DNA from: Rubrivivax sp.
GTDB lineage: Bacteria > Pseudomonadota > Gammaproteobacteria > Burkholderiales > Burkholderiaceae_C
Length of the DNA: 64,000 nt
Assembly (NCBI GenBank): GCA_020248915.1
Contig: JADCGP010000017.1
Coordinates: forward strand, 248,001-312,000
Reading direction: 5' to 3'
A program made the translations under genes and the position numbers. Below the pieces are notes generated by a model, which was not told the origin of the DNA, ran no database searches, and was given only the letters and a program-made list of their open reading frames with translations. Shown here in pieces: positions 8,502 through 18,427 of the stretch; the first letter of the stretch is position 1, and each line of letters starts with the position of its first letter.

Positions 8502-9563
8502 TCAGCAGATCCGCGGCAGCTGCTCGCCCGTCAGCCAGTCCACCACGCGCCGGCCGCCGAAGCGCGTGGCCATCTGCACGAAGCGGTGGTCGTCGGCGAC
8601 GACGCTGCCGATGCGCGCGGCCTCGGCGCCCAGCGGATGCGCGCGCATCGCGGCCAGCACCGCATCGGCGTGGCCGGGAGCGACCACGGCCACCAGCTTG
8701 CCCTCGTTGGCCACGTACAGCGGGTCGAGGCCGAGCAGCTCGCAGGCCGCGTCGACCTGCGGCTTGACGGGGATGGCCGCCTCCTCGAGGTGCATGCCGA
8801 TGCCGCTCTGGCGCGCGATCTCGTTGAGCGTGGTCGCCAGGCCGCCGCGCGTCGGGTCGCGCAGCACGTGCACGCTGCCCTCGGGTACGGCCGCCAGCAT
8901 CGCCCCCACCAGGCCGTGCAAGGCCGCGCTGTCGCTCTGGATCGCGGTCTCGAACTCGAGCGACTCGCGCCGCGACAGCACCGCGACGCCGTGGTCGCCG
9001 ATCGAGCCCGACACCAGCACCGCGTCGCCGGGCCGGGCCATCGCGCCGCCGATCACGCGGCCGCGCGGCACCACGCCGACGCCGGTGGTGGCGATGAACA
9101 CGCCGTCGCCCTTGCCCTGCTCGACGACCTTGGTGTCGCCGGTGACCACCGGAACGCCGGCGGCCCGCGACGCTGCAGCCATCGAGTCGACGAGGCGCTT
9201 CAGGTCGGCCAGCGGGTAGCCCTCCTCGAGGATGAAGCTCGCCGACAGGTACAGCGGCCGCGCGCCGAGCATCGCGACGTCGTTGACGGTGCCGTGCACG
9301 GCCAGCGAGCCGAGGTCGCCGCCGGGGAAGAAGATCGGCGAGACGACGTGGCCGTCGCAGCTCATCACCAGGCGGCCGCCCTCGAGCAGCTCGGGCGGCG
9401 CGGGCAGCAGCGCGCCGTCGTTGCCCTGGCCGAGGAACTCGTTGTCGAAGGCGCGGCCGAACAGCTCGTCGACGAGCTGGCAGGCGGCGCGGCCGCCTGC
9501 GCCGTGGTTCAGGTCGATGCGCCCCGACCTGAGGTCGAGCGGCCGCTGGTAGTCCTTCTTCAT
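8502..9563 (-). CDS. hypE: Hydrogenase maturation protein HypE
   Basis: 353-residue cytoplasmic enzyme that dehydrates the carbamoyl group received from HypF to a cyanide group on its own C-terminal Cys. It ends in PRIC, the invariant thiocyanate-carrying tail. NHGAGGRAACQLV near residue 19, GNDGALL near 47 and DPTRGGLATTLNE show the AIR-synthetase-like ATP-binding fold. The ATG overlaps the hypD stop by four bases. Length is normal and nothing is missing. Confidence 0.97.
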   Translation of the reverse strand: MKKDYQRPLDLRSGRIDLNHGAGGRAACQLVDELFGRAFDNEFLGQGNDGALLPAPPELLEGGRLVMSCDGHVVSPIFFPGGDLGSLAVHGTVNDVAMLGARPLYLSASFILEEGYPLADLKRLVDSMAAASRAAGVPVVTGDTKVVEQGKGDGVFIATTGVGVVPRGRVIGGAMARPGDAVLVSGSIGDHGVAVLSRRESLEFETAIQSDSAALHGLVGAMLAAVPEGSVHVLRDPTRGGLATTLNEIARQSGIGMHLEEAAIPVKPQVDAACELLGLDPLYVANEGKLVAVVAPGHADAVLAAMRAHPLGAEAARIGSVVADDHRFVQMATRFGGRRVVDWLTGEQLPRIC

Positions 9564-10723
9564 GGCTGCACCGGCTCGGCGGCCGGCTCGACCCGCACCG
9601 GGATGTCGCGGAAGCGCCCGTAGCTGTAGTGCGCCGCGCACGCGCCCTCGCTCGACACCATGCACGACCCCATCGGGGTCTCGGGCGTGCAGACGGTGCC
9701 GAACAGCTTGCAGTCGGCCGGCCGCTTGACGCCGCGCAGGATCGCGCCGCACTCGCAGTTCTTGTGGTCGGGCACCGGCCGGTAGGCCAGGCCGAAGCGC
9801 TGCTCGGCGTCGAAGCGCGCGTAGGCGGGGCGGATCGCCAGCGCGCTGTACGGCACCTCGCCCAGGCCACGCCACTCGAAGCTCGAGCGCAGCCCGAACA
9901 CCTGCGCCACCATCCGCTGTGCCGCGAGGTTGCCCTCGCGGGTGACGGCCCGGGTGAACTGGTTCTCCACCTCGGCACGGCCCTCGTTGACCTGGCGCAC
10001 CAGCATCAGAACGGCCTGCATCACGTCCAGCGGCTCGAAGCCGGCGATCACCACCGGCTTGGCGTACTCATCGGCGAAGTGCTCGTAAGGCGCGCTGCCG
10101 ATGACGATGCTCACGTGGGCCGGGCCGACGAAGCCGTCGATCGGCACGGTGCCGTACTCGCGCACCTCGGCCGACTCGAGGATGTGCGTGATCGCACTCG
10201 GCGTCAGCACGTGGCAGCACAGCACGCTGAAGTTGGCCAGGCCCTGCCGCTCGGCGGCCAGGATCGCCAGCGCGGTGGGGGGCGTGGTGGTCTCGAAGCC
10301 GATGGCGAGGAAGACGACCTCGCGGCCGGGGTGGGCGGCCGCGATCTTCAGCGCGTCGGCGGCGGAGTACACCATCCGGATGTCGCCGCCGCGCGCCTTG
10401 GCCTTCAGCAGCGAGAGGTTGCCCGAGGCCGGCACCCGCATCGTGTCGCCGTAGGTGCAGACGATCGCGCCGCGCTCGAGCGCGAGGCCGATCGCGAGGT
10501 CGATGCGCCCGATCGGCAGCACACACACCGGGCAGCCGGGCCCGTGGATCATCCGCACCTGCGGCGGCAGCAGCTCGGCGATGCCGTAGCGCGAGATCGC
10601 GTGCGTGTGGCCGCCGCAGAACTCCATGAACGCGTAGCGGCGCCCGGGCTGCACCTCGGCGGCGATGCGCGCGGCCAGGCCGCGCGCCAGCGCGCCGTCG
10701 CGGAACTCGTCGACGAACTTCAT
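9560..10723 (-). CDS. hypD: Hydrogenase maturation protein HypD
   Basis: 387-residue [4Fe-4S] scaffold which, with HypC, holds the iron and receives CN and CO ligands. [13 protein letters not shown] near residue 35, [10 protein letters not shown] near 61 and [10 protein letters not shown] carry the Cys/His residues of the iron site and redox path. The C-terminal cluster ligands lie in [20 protein letters not shown] and GSCMVSS. The ATG overlaps the hypC stop by four bases. Confidence 0.97.
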   Translation of the reverse strand: MKFVDEFRDGALARGLAARIAAEVQPGRRYAFMEFCGGHTHAISRYGIAELLPPQVRMIHGPGCPVCVLPIGRIDLAIGLALERGAIVCTYGDTMRVPASGNLSLLKAKARGGDIRMVYSAADALKIAAAHPGREVVFLAIGFETTTPPTALAILAAERQGLANFSVLCCHVLTPSAITHILESAEVREYGTVPIDGFVGPAHVSIVIGSAPYEHFADEYAKPVVIAGFEPLDVMQAVLMLVRQVNEGRAEVENQFTRAVTREGNLAAQRMVAQVFGLRSSFEWRGLGEVPYSALAIRPAYARFDAEQRFGLAYRPVPDHKNCECGAILRGVKRPADCKLFGTVCTPETPMGSCMVSSEGACAAHYSYGRFRDIPVRVEPAAEPVQP

Positions 10724-10989
10724 CGTGCCGCCGCCAAGGCTGCCTCGGCCGCCGCACCGGCGGCCGTGGCCTCCTCGGCGGCAAGTTCGGAGAACAGCGC
10801 CAGCGTGCGCTCGGCCTCCTCGGCGTCGAGGCGGCCGATCGCGTGCCCGACGTGGACGATCACGTAGTCGCCGACTTCGGCATCGGGCACCAGCTCCACC
10901 GAGATGGTCTTGCGCACGCCGGCCAGGTCGACGACGGCCTGGTGCTCGGCGAGTCGCTCGACGATGCGGGCGGGAATGGCTAGGCACAT
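10720..10989 (-). CDS. hypC: Hydrogenase assembly chaperone HypC
   Basis: 89-residue chaperone of the HypC/HybG family. It begins [10 protein letters not shown]; Cys2 becomes the N-terminal metal ligand after Met removal. It forms the HypCD scaffold and delivers the Fe(CN)2CO unit to the large subunit. The beta-barrel core ends near residue 50 and the C-terminus is Ala-rich. Its start lies inside the end of hypF (10-base overlap) and its stop overlaps the hypD start. It is distinct from the paralogue HoxL at 16671-17054. Confidence 0.96.
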   Translation of the reverse strand: MCLAIPARIVERLAEHQAVVDLAGVRKTISVELVPDAEVGDYVIVHVGHAIGRLDAEEAERTLALFSELAAEEATAAGAAAEAALAAAR

Positions 10990-12239
10990 GGACGAAGCTC
11001 CGGTTCGGGATTCGTGGTGGGGCTGGGCAGCCCCGATGAAGCGGTCGGTGGCGCGGTGACGGCTGCGGCAACGGGTGCGGCGGCAGCCACCTGCCGGGGC
11101 TTCGGCTGCAACGTCGCGCCCGCGGCCTGCGGCGTGCGCCGCGCCAGCAGCATCGCGGCCACCCAGGCCTGCCCGAGCGCGAGGCCGGCGTCGCCGCAGC
11201 CCACGGTCTGCGGCAGCAGGGTCTGGAGGCCGAAGTCGTGCAGCCGTGCCCGCAGCCGTGCGGTCAGCAGGCGGTTCAGGAAGCAGCCCCCGCCCAGCGC
11301 GACCGTGCCCGCCCCGGCGCGCACAGCCGCGCCGCGGGCTGCCTGCGCCAGCGACTCGGCCAGCACGGCGTGGAACAGCGCCGCGCCCTGCGCCGTCCCG
11401 CCGTGGTCGCCGAGCTCGAACAGGCGTGCGAGCAGCGGCTCCATGCGGATCACGCCGGACTCCAGCGCGACCAGGTCGGCGAGGACGGCCGGGTCGGGCA
11501 TCGGGTGCAGCGCGAGCCAGACGCCGGCCTGGGCTTCGAGGGCCATCGCGGCCTCGGCCTCGTGCGACTGCCGCACCGACAGGCCGAGTGCGGCGGCGGC
11601 GGCGTCGAACCAGCGGCCGGCGCTGCTCGTGACGGGGCAGTTCAGGTCGCGCGCCAGCAACCGGGCCACGCCACGCGCGCGCTCGGTGCCGACCCGAGCG
11701 GCGAAGCGGGCTTCCACCTCCTCGCCTCGACCCATGCCGTGCAGCCCCGCGGCGGCCACCCGCCAGGGCTCGCGTGCCGCGACGTCGCCGCCCGGCAGGC
11801 GCAGCGGCTGCAGGTGGCCGACGCGCTCGAAGCCCGCAGCGTCGACCCGCAGCACCTCGCCGCCCCAGGCCGTGCCGTCGCTGCCGAGCCCCACGCCGTC
11901 CAGCGCCAGGCCGATCACGGGCTCGTCGATCTCCTGCTCGGCCATCAACACGCCGATGTGGGCGTGGTGATGCTGGACGCCGATCGCCGGCACCTGCAGC
12001 CGCTCGGCCAGCGCCCAGGCGAGTCGCGTGGAGTGGAAGTCGGGGTGCAGGTCGTGGGCCAGCGCATCGACGCGGCCACCGGCCAGGGCCAGCAGCTCGT
12101 CGGCCGAGCGTTCGAGCGCGGCGCAGGCCTCGGGGGTGCCGAGGTCGCCGTGCAGCGGCGACCAGTGGACCCGGCCACTGGCGCGCCGCAGGCACGCGGC
12201 GTTCTTCAGGTACGCACCCAGCGCCAGCACCGAGCCCAT
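10980..12239 (-). CDS. hypF: Short HypF: carbamoyltransferase domain only
   Basis: 419-residue protein corresponding only to the C-terminal Kae1/TobZ-like half of HypF. Usual HypF is about 750 residues with acylphosphatase, zinc-finger and YrdC domains; none of these is visible and the frame upstream is a shadow of hypB. Present motifs are [14 protein letters not shown] near residue 90, [28 protein letters not shown] and [11 protein letters not shown]. The ATG is two bases after the hypB stop, so this is a true short gene rather than a broken long one. A short HypF1 is known in Cupriavidus necator. The last 60 residues are a low-complexity tail. Carbamoyl-adenylate formation may need another protein. 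Confidence 0.9.
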   Translation of the reverse strand: MGSVLALGAYLKNAACLRRASGRVHWSPLHGDLGTPEACAALERSADELLALAGGRVDALAHDLHPDFHSTRLAWALAERLQVPAIGVQHHHAHIGVLMAEQEIDEPVIGLALDGVGLGSDGTAWGGEVLRVDAAGFERVGHLQPLRLPGGDVAAREPWRVAAAGLHGMGRGEEVEARFAARVGTERARGVARLLARDLNCPVTSSAGRWFDAAAAALGLSVRQSHEAEAAMALEAQAGVWLALHPMPDPAVLADLVALESGVIRMEPLLARLFELGDHGGTAQGAALFHAVLAESLAQAARGAAVRAGAGTVALGGGCFLNRLLTARLRARLHDFGLQTLLPQTVGCGDAGLALGQAWVAAMLLARRTPQAAGATLQPKPRQVAAAAPVAAAVTAPPTASSGLPSPTTNPEPELRPCA

Positions 12240-12241
12240 GC

Positions 12242-13237
<996 letters not shown>

Positions 13238-13260
13238 GTCTGGGTACTCCTTCCAGCGGT

Positions 13261-13608
13261 TCAGTCGTCGTGGACGATCAGGTCGACCACCTTCAGCTCG
13301 GTTCCGCCCACCGGCTGCAGCTGCGCACTGCCGCAGCGCGGGCAGTCGTCGAGGCGGCTGGCGATCTCCACCGTCTGCCCGCACTGCAGGCAGTGCGCGC
13401 GGCCCGGCGTCTCGTCGATCTCGATGCGCGCACCCTCCAGCAGCGACCCCGGCTGGATGGCCTCGAGCGCGAAGCGCAGCGCGCGCGTCTCGACGCCGGC
13501 CAGCGCACCCGCCGACAGCCGCAGCAGCGACACGCGCGCAAACCGCTCGCGGGCCTGCGCGTCCTCGACGACGCGCAGCACGCCACCGGCCAGGCTGGCC
13601 TCATGCAT
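13261..13608 (-). CDS. hypA: Hydrogenase nickel-incorporation protein HypA
   Basis: 115-residue zinc protein that hands nickel from HypB to the large subunit. It begins MHEASL, with the nickel-binding Met1-His2-Glu3, and carries two CxxC zinc pairs (CLQCG and CPRCG) near residues 74 and 90. Its start overlaps the end of hoxV by eight bases; hypB follows 23 bases later. Length and residues are normal. Confidence 0.96.
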   Translation of the reverse strand: MHEASLAGGVLRVVEDAQARERFARVSLLRLSAGALAGVETRALRFALEAIQPGSLLEGARIEIDETPGRAHCLQCGQTVEIASRLDDCPRCGSAQLQPVGGTELKVVDLIVHDD

Positions 13609-14752
13609 GGCCGTCCTCCCGCACGCGGAACTCGATGCAGGGGTCCAGCGCCAGCGCCGCCAGCCGCGCCTGCGCGGCGTCGAGGCGTCCGCCGGCCAGC
13701 GCGCGCGCGAGCGTGCCGTGCGGATGGAAGTTCCACTCGGTGGGCGCCAGCACGCGGAACTGCGCGACGCGCGCGGTGTCGGCGCTGCGCGCGCCGGGCT
13801 CCAGCCGCACCCAGTGCACCAGCAGCCCGCGCGACATCTCGGTGGCGGCGATGCCTTCGCCCGGGCCGAGTGCGAGCGATTCGCACGCCAGCGGCGTGCC
13901 GACGGCGATGGCCGCCAGGTCCGCCAGCCGCGCGCCCAGCCGCAGCCATGCGGTGCCGGCCGGCGCGCCCTCGGGCCCGAGGACTCGTCGCGTCCACGGC
14001 CCGGTCTCGGCCGGTGCGCCGCGCCAGGTCGGGCGCTCGGCGAACTGCGGGTCGGCGGCCACCGCCGCCGCCAGTCGGCGCAGGCCTTCGTCGCCGTCGT
14101 GCAGAACGCCCAGCGGGCGACACGGCAGCGCGATCGACTGCGCGGCCGGTTGCACCGCGGCCAGCCAGCGCGCGAGCGGCCGGCGGGCTCCGGCGCCGCT
14201 CCCGGCACCCCACCCTTCGCTCCACTCGGCGAGCCACTGCGCCGGCGCGGCGCGCCAGCGCTCGAGCCACTGCGCCGCCGGCAGGCCAAGCAGCCGGCGC
14301 TCGAGCCACCCGTCCAGCGCCCGGGCCACGGCCTGCTGCGCGGCGGGGTCGGGCACTGCGGACGGCAGGGCATGCACCGGCGCATCGCGCAGCCAGGAGG
14401 CGTCGACCTCGACACCCTCGCACGGCAGCAGGCGCGGCAGGTCGAGCGCGAAGCGCTGCAGGTGCTCGCGCGCGGTGGCCAGCGCCACCAGCTGCATCTC
14501 GGCGTCCAGGCGCCGGGGCTCGTCGTGCAGCCCGAGCGCGGCGGCGACGGCACGGCGCGCCGTGCTGCGCTGCGCGCTCGCGCACAGCGTGAAGACGGAG
14601 CCGACCAGCTCGGGCAGCAGCGCGGCGCGCCGGCCTTCGGTGAGCCGACGCAGCAGCGCGGCGCCGACCATCGGTCGCTCGCAGGCGATCGGCTCCGCGG
14701 CGCCCGGCGCGAGCGTCAGGCGCCCGGCCAGCAGGTCGACATCGGTCGTCAT
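13601..14752 (-). CDS. hoxV: Hydrogenase large-subunit accessory protein HoxV/HupK
   Basis: 383-residue protein of the HupK/HoxV family, a scaffold related to the hydrogenase large subunit and proposed to take part in active-site assembly of the membrane-bound enzyme with HypC/HoxL. Recognisable segments are PMVGAALLRRLTEGRRAALLP and FTLCASAQRSTARRAVAAAL near residues 28-70 and the C-terminal ARVAQFRVLAPTEWNFHPHG. The cysteine motif CxxAQ near residue 56 is kept. The ATG overlaps the hoxT stop (ATGA). Confidence 0.86.
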   Translation of the reverse strand: MTTDVDLLAGRLTLAPGAAEPIACERPMVGAALLRRLTEGRRAALLPELVGSVFTLCASAQRSTARRAVAAALGLHDEPRRLDAEMQLVALATAREHLQRFALDLPRLLPCEGVEVDASWLRDAPVHALPSAVPDPAAQQAVARALDGWLERRLLGLPAAQWLERWRAAPAQWLAEWSEGWGAGSGAGARRPLARWLAAVQPAAQSIALPCRPLGVLHDGDEGLRRLAAAVAADPQFAERPTWRGAPAETGPWTRRVLGPEGAPAGTAWLRLGARLADLAAIAVGTPLACESLALGPGEGIAATEMSRGLLVHWVRLEPGARSADTARVAQFRVLAPTEWNFHPHGTLARALAGGRLDAAQARLAALALDPCIEFRVREDGHA

Positions 14753-15456
14753 CGGCCCGTCTCCGCGCCGCGGCGCCCGAACAGCAGGGCGCGGCGCGAC
14801 GTCGTGGGCGGAATCGGCGAGGCGGGCACATCCGCGGCTGCCGCGGCATCGGAGCTGCCCGCCTCGGCACCGGCGGTCGCCGCAGAAGGCGCCGGAGGCG
14901 GCGCGCGCAGGATGGCCAGCACCTGGGCCGCGGTGGCCAGCGCGGTGGCCTCGTCGGCGAAGTCGAGCATCGGCGAGAACAGCGAGCAGGCCTCGTAGGA
15001 ACCGAAGCCGGGCTCGCGCGCGCCGATGAAGTCGAAGCGCTCGTTGCCGACGGCCCGCATCCGGGTCGCGCCGACCGCCAGCGCGGGCAGCGGCCGGTCC
15101 TGGGCGTCGCGCTCGACCAGCGGCAGCCACACCAGGTTCATGAACCAGGGCGTGACCAGCACGCCGACCGCGCCGAGCCCGTCGGCGCCGGGCTCGAAGC
15201 CGACCGCGGCGACGCCGATCCCGGGATGCAGGATCGGAACGCCTTGCATCCGCGTGGCCGCGATGCGGGCAAAAAGCGACTGCAGCGCAGCCACGCGCGT
15301 GGCCATCCGTGCCTCCATCGGGCCGGCCGTGGCCGCGGCTGCGGCCGGCGGCGCGGCCGTCAGCGCCGACGTCGGAGCGGTCGGCCCGACCGCTCCGGCA
15401 TCGCACACCGGCGCGGAGGCTTGCAGGGCGGCAGCGCTCACGATGCCTGCATCCAT
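14749..15456 (-). CDS. hoxT: [NiFe]-hydrogenase assembly chaperone HoxT/HupJ (HybE family)
   Basis: 235-residue protein of the HybE/HupJ family, which helps mature the large subunit or the heterodimer. The core, from about residue 48, contains GVPILHPGIGVAAVGFEP, VLVTPWFMNLVWLPL and GSYEACSLFSPMLDF, all family signatures. The Ala/Pro-rich N-terminal 45 residues and C-terminal 40 residues are not conserved, so an internal ATG near residue 48 is a possible alternative start. Its start lies 19 bases inside hoxQ. In Cupriavidus hoxR (rubredoxin) sits between hoxQ and hoxT; here it is missing. Confidence 0.87.
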   Translation of the reverse strand: MDAGIVSAAALQASAPVCDAGAVGPTAPTSALTAAPPAAAAATAGPMEARMATRVAALQSLFARIAATRMQGVPILHPGIGVAAVGFEPGADGLGAVGVLVTPWFMNLVWLPLVERDAQDRPLPALAVGATRMRAVGNERFDFIGAREPGFGSYEACSLFSPMLDFADEATALATAAQVLAILRAPPPAPSAATAGAEAGSSDAAAAADVPASPIPPTTSRRALLFGRRGAETGR

Positions 15457-16199
15457 TCGAGAACCTCGCGCAGGCGGCCGGCGCTGTCGTCGAAGTCGGC
15501 CGCGCCGGCGCAGGCGACCTCGGGCACGCCAGTCACCTCCACCGTGTCCAGCGCAACCCCGCCATCGGCGCGCAGGTAGCTCACGCGCCAGGTGCGTGGC
15601 AGCCGGGTGTTGGTCACGCTCCCGGTGATGCCGCCGTCGCCGCGGCCGCTGGCCTGCCGACGCAGCTGCACCCGCACCCGTCCGCAGCCGAGCCGGGCGT
15701 CGAGTTCGGCACGGGCGCGCGCGTCCCAGGAGAGCAAGGTCAGGTTGACGACGTGGGCCGCAGCACCCGGCCACCACGCGCGCGAGCGCTCGTGCAATTG
15801 CTCCAGCAGCGACCAGGTGCCGCCTGCCGCGCTCCCCGGCACGGACCCGGGCGCGGGAGCCGACGCGGACGTCGAAGCCAGCGGCCCATGATCCGCCCGT
15901 GCGGGCCATGCCGGCGCGTCGAGGCGCACCGCCTCCAGCAAGCCGCGCGGCACCGCGCCCACGTCGACCATCCCGGGGCCGGCGCCATCGCCGTACGGCA
16001 GGGTGCAGAGGCCGATCGGCTCGGGCTCCCCGCCGGCAAGGCGCTGCTCGAGCGCCAGCAGCACGCGCTGCAGCACGTCGAGCACGGCCTGGCGCTGGGC
16101 CAGCCGGTCCGGTAGGCGCCAGCGCGGCATCGCGGCGCCGGCTGGGGCCGGCAGCGGTTGCCCGCGCGGCGGGTGCAGGACGGGAGCGGAGGCGGACAT
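15438..16199 (-). CDS. hoxQ: Hydrogenase small-subunit chaperone HoxQ/HupH
   Basis: 253-residue protein of the HupH/HyaF family. HoxQ is known to act with HoxO as a chaperone of the Tat-exported small subunit in Cupriavidus. The C-terminal domain shows TNTRLPRTWRVSYLRADGGVALDTVEVTGVPEVA in segments near residues 195-225, and the middle has VNLTLLSWDARARAELDARLGCG. A Ser/Ala/Pro linker near residues 100-120 is low complexity. It lies 34 bases after hoxO. Confidence 0.88.
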   Translation of the reverse strand: MSASAPVLHPPRGQPLPAPAGAAMPRWRLPDRLAQRQAVLDVLQRVLLALEQRLAGGEPEPIGLCTLPYGDGAGPGMVDVGAVPRGLLEAVRLDAPAWPARADHGPLASTSASAPAPGSVPGSAAGGTWSLLEQLHERSRAWWPGAAAHVVNLTLLSWDARARAELDARLGCGRVRVQLRRQASGRGDGGITGSVTNTRLPRTWRVSYLRADGGVALDTVEVTGVPEVACAGAADFDDSAGRLREVLEWMQAS

Positions 16200-16233
16200 C
16201 GGGCAGGGCGGGTGCAGGGACGGCCGCCGGGCC

Positions 16234-16674
16234 TCAGTGGCAGGACGGCCCGGCGTGCGCGGCGACGACCGGGATGCCCACCGTGGGGGCGCGCGTCGCC
16301 GGGGCGGCCAGCGCACGGCCGACCAGCTCGACGTAGTCGTCCCAGTCCTTCATGCCGGCCACCGTGGCGACATAGCGGCCGTCGCGTACGAACACCAGCG
16401 AGGGCCAGTGCTGGGCCCCGAAGCGGCGGGCGACGGCGTCCTCGTCCTGGCGCAGCACGACGCCGATCTCGAAGGCGCCGGCATGCGCCGCGCGCAGTTC
16501 GGGCAGCACGACGGCGACGTCGACACCCTCGGGAAAGCGGACCGGGTCGCCGCTGAAGAACAGCGCCCGGTCGCCCGGCCGCGCGAGCCAGTCGTCGAGA
16601 CTGGCGAGGTCGATCGGCGACGCGCCCGCGCTCTGCGCGAGGCGGGCCACCAGCGGATGCATCCCGTTCATCAT
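16234..16674 (-). CDS. hoxO: Hydrogenase accessory protein HoxO/HupG
   Basis: 146-residue thioredoxin-fold protein of the HupG/HyaE family without a redox-active CxxC. HoxO binds the Tat signal region of the small subunit with HoxQ, so it implies a Tat-exported uptake hydrogenase. GDPVRFPEGVDVAVVLPEL, RRFGAQHWPSLVFVRDG and GMKDWDDYV are typical. Two in-frame ATGs stand at the start; the first overlaps the hoxL stop. Confidence 0.9.
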   Translation of the reverse strand: MMNGMHPLVARLAQSAGASPIDLASLDDWLARPGDRALFFSGDPVRFPEGVDVAVVLPELRAAHAGAFEIGVVLRQDEDAVARRFGAQHWPSLVFVRDGRYVATVAGMKDWDDYVELVGRALAAPATRAPTVGIPVVAAHAGPSCH

Positions 16675-17054
16675 CGGTCCTCCATTGCGGGCGTGGGAGC
16701 GGGCGGCGGCGTCCGGCCCAGCTGGCTGGCCTGGCCGGCCCGGCTCGCCTGGCCCGTCAGCGCCGCCAGCTCGGCGGCGCCGAGCGCCGACGGCAGCACG
16801 AAGCCCGGGTCGGCGCCGGCACCCCGGGCGTCACCGGCCAGGCCGGCCTCGAGCAGGCCGAGCGTGGCCTCGATCTCGGCGGCGCGCGCGGCCTCGAGCC
16901 GCTCGCGCGCCGCGCCATGGAACACCAGCACCCACTGGCCGGGCGCACACGCACCCAGCAGGCGCGTGTCGATGCGCTCGACCCGGCCGCGACCCTCGAC
17001 CAGCGCGCCGTCGGCCCAGGTCTGCAGCACCCTCATCGGAAAGCCGATGCACAT
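16671..17054 (-). CDS. hoxL: HypC-like hydrogenase chaperone HoxL/HupF
   Basis: 127-residue member of the HypC/HupF family. It begins MCIGFPMRVLQT with the essential Cys2 and is specific for the membrane-bound hydrogenase; HoxL is thought to carry the Fe(CN)2CO unit from HypCD to the large subunit. The core spans residues 1-80; the last 45 are Ala/Pro-rich. Three bases separate it from hoxM, and it overlaps hoxO. Confidence 0.92.
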   Translation of the reverse strand: MCIGFPMRVLQTWADGALVEGRGRVERIDTRLLGACAPGQWVLVFHGAARERLEAARAAEIEATLGLLEAGLAGDARGAGADPGFVLPSALGAAELAALTGQASRAGQASQLGRTPPPAPTPAMEDR

Positions 17055-17057
17055 CGC

Positions 17058-17744
17058 TCAGCGCCCCGCCGACATCGACAGCACGCGCGGGTCGCCGATG
17101 CGGCAGGCCGCCTCGGCGCTGGGGCGGCCGTCCTCGTAGGCGCCGAGCGCCAGGCTGGGCGCCGTCACCGCGTCGGCGTCGCCGGGCGGCACCGAACGAG
17201 CCAGCGGCTCGGCGCCCCACTGCTCCAGGTGACCGAGGGCGACCTGCAGCGCACCCTCGAGCGCCTGCTTCACCACCAGCCGCAGGCTGCCCCCGAAGTC
17301 GTCGAGCACCTCGGGCTGGCAGCCCACCAGCAGCACGCGCTCGGGCCAGCGGCCGGTGAGCTGCGCCAGCATCAGCACCTCCTGGAAGCCGGTCTGGTGC
17401 AGGCTCATCTTGCGCGCGCCGAGGAAGCGCGGCACCTCCTCGTCGGCCACGACCTTCAGCGTTCCGGGGGGCATGCCGTAATCGACCGCGTCGAACACCA
17501 GCAGCCGGCTCGCCTGCTGCACCTGGGGCAGCAGGTACAGCCCCTGGGTGCCGCCATCGACCAGCCGCACCTGGGGCGCGAACTCGTAGCGTGCCTGCAG
17601 GGCCTCGACGCAGCGGACGCCGAAGCCCTCGTCGGACCACAGCACGTTGCCGATGCCGAGCACGACGATCGGCCCGGATGCGCCGGCGTCGGTGTCGCTG
17701 CCACCGGGTGCGTTACACCCGGGCTCGTACGAGGCTGCGCTCAT
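17058..17744 (-). CDS. hoxM: Hydrogenase maturation endopeptidase HoxM/HupD
   Basis: 228-residue nickel-sensing protease that removes the C-terminal peptide of the large subunit after metal insertion. Motifs: VVLGIGNVLWSDEGFGVRCVEAL near residue 27 (Glu ligand), VDGGTQGLYLLPQ near 62 (Asp ligand), and the His ligand in KMSLHQTGF near 112. The C-terminus runs 30-40 residues longer than usual. It normally follows hoxKGZ; here the genes in front are a HigA-like regulator and a small membrane protein. Confidence 0.93.
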   Translation of the reverse strand: MSAASYEPGCNAPGGSDTDAGASGPIVVLGIGNVLWSDEGFGVRCVEALQARYEFAPQVRLVDGGTQGLYLLPQVQQASRLLVFDAVDYGMPPGTLKVVADEEVPRFLGARKMSLHQTGFQEVLMLAQLTGRWPERVLLVGCQPEVLDDFGGSLRLVVKQALEGALQVALGHLEQWGAEPLARSVPPGDADAVTAPSLALGAYEDGRPSAEAACRIGDPRVLSMSAGR

Positions 17745-17771
17745 GGCTTCTCGCGGGTGAGGTTGGAGGGG

Positions 17772-18086
17772 TCAGCGACCGGCGCGCAGCGCCAGCCGCA
17801 ACTGCTTCCAGGCCGCGTCGCTGTCCCATTCGGACTGCAGGGCCAGCCAGTGGGCAGCGGACAGGCCGAAGACCTGGGCGCAGCGGATCGCGGTGTCGGG
17901 GGTCATGGCCCGGCGCCCGTGGACCAGTTCGTTGACGCGGCGGCGCGACACCCCGAGCCGCCGGGCGGCCTCGGTCTGGGTCAGCGCCAGCGGCTCGAGG
18001 TAGTGCCGTTCGAGGAAGCGGCCGAGATGCACCGGTGCGCGCCTGGGCACGCCAGCGGGGGTGGGCACAGGGAGACGAGCGCTCAC
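17772..18086 (-). CDS. HigA/VapI-family HTH protein without a toxin partner
   Basis: 104-residue helix-turn-helix protein of the HigA antidote family. The signature runs HLGRFLERHYLEPLALTQTE, then ARRLGVSRRRVNELVHGRR, AMTPDTAIRCAQVFG and SAAHWLALQSEWD. The GTG start gives about 20 residues before the domain; a longer reading is low complexity. HigA proteins usually follow a HigB toxin gene, but only 38 bases separate this gene from the small membrane protein and no toxin is visible. It lies inside the hydrogenase operon, 27 bases before hoxM, so it may be a local regulator rather than an antitoxin. That role is inference. Confidence 0.8.
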   Translation of the reverse strand: MSARLPVPTPAGVPRRAPVHLGRFLERHYLEPLALTQTEAARRLGVSRRRVNELVHGRRAMTPDTAIRCAQVFGLSAAHWLALQSEWDSDAAWKQLRLALRAGR

Positions 18087-18124
18087 GGCGGACCCATCAC
18101 CGCGGCACGGGCACGGCTTGCGGC

Positions 18125-18376
18125 TCAGTCGCGACCAGGGCGGCGCCGACGCGCCGACGCGCCGCTGCGGCGCGCGCGCCAGACCGCCCCCAGCAGCACC
18201 GCCACGCCGATGCCGGCCCACAGCGGAGCCGTGTCGGCAGCGAAGTGCCAGACGTGGTGCGCCAGGTCCGACCAGGGGCCGGGACTCGCGTGGCCCGGGT
18301 GGGCCAGGGCGCTGCCGGCCGCGACCAGCACAGCGCAGGCAGCCAGCACGCGACGAAGGGGGGCTTGGCGGGTCAT
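18125..18376 (-). CDS. Small His-rich membrane protein, first gene of the hydrogenase operon
   Basis: 83-residue protein I cannot assign to a named family. Residues 1-25 look like a signal peptide (Arg-rich start, hydrophobic stretch, ALA before H26). The mature part would begin HPGHASPG and includes AHHVWHF; then comes one membrane span (WAGIGVAVLLGAV) and an Arg-rich tail that would be cytoplasmic. HupE/UreJ nickel permeases also begin HPGH after their signal, but those are about 190 residues with six spans, so this is at most a distant relative. The His-rich external segment could bind nickel or another metal. A GAGGAG lies just before the ATG. The coding call rests on the signal-peptide pattern, ribosome site and position. 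Confidence 0.65.
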   Translation of the reverse strand: MTRQAPLRRVLAACAVLVAAGSALAHPGHASPGPWSDLAHHVWHFAADTAPLWAGIGVAVLLGAVWRARRSGASARRRRPGRD

Positions 18377-18427
18377 GTCGTTCTCCTCGCTTGCCGCGGA
18401 TGTTCAGCGCCGCGGTGGCGGGGTGCC

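Noticed and set aside
6254..8767. 837-codon plus-strand open frame opposite hypX
   Set aside because: Shadow of hypX on the other strand; low-complexity composition and no motif.
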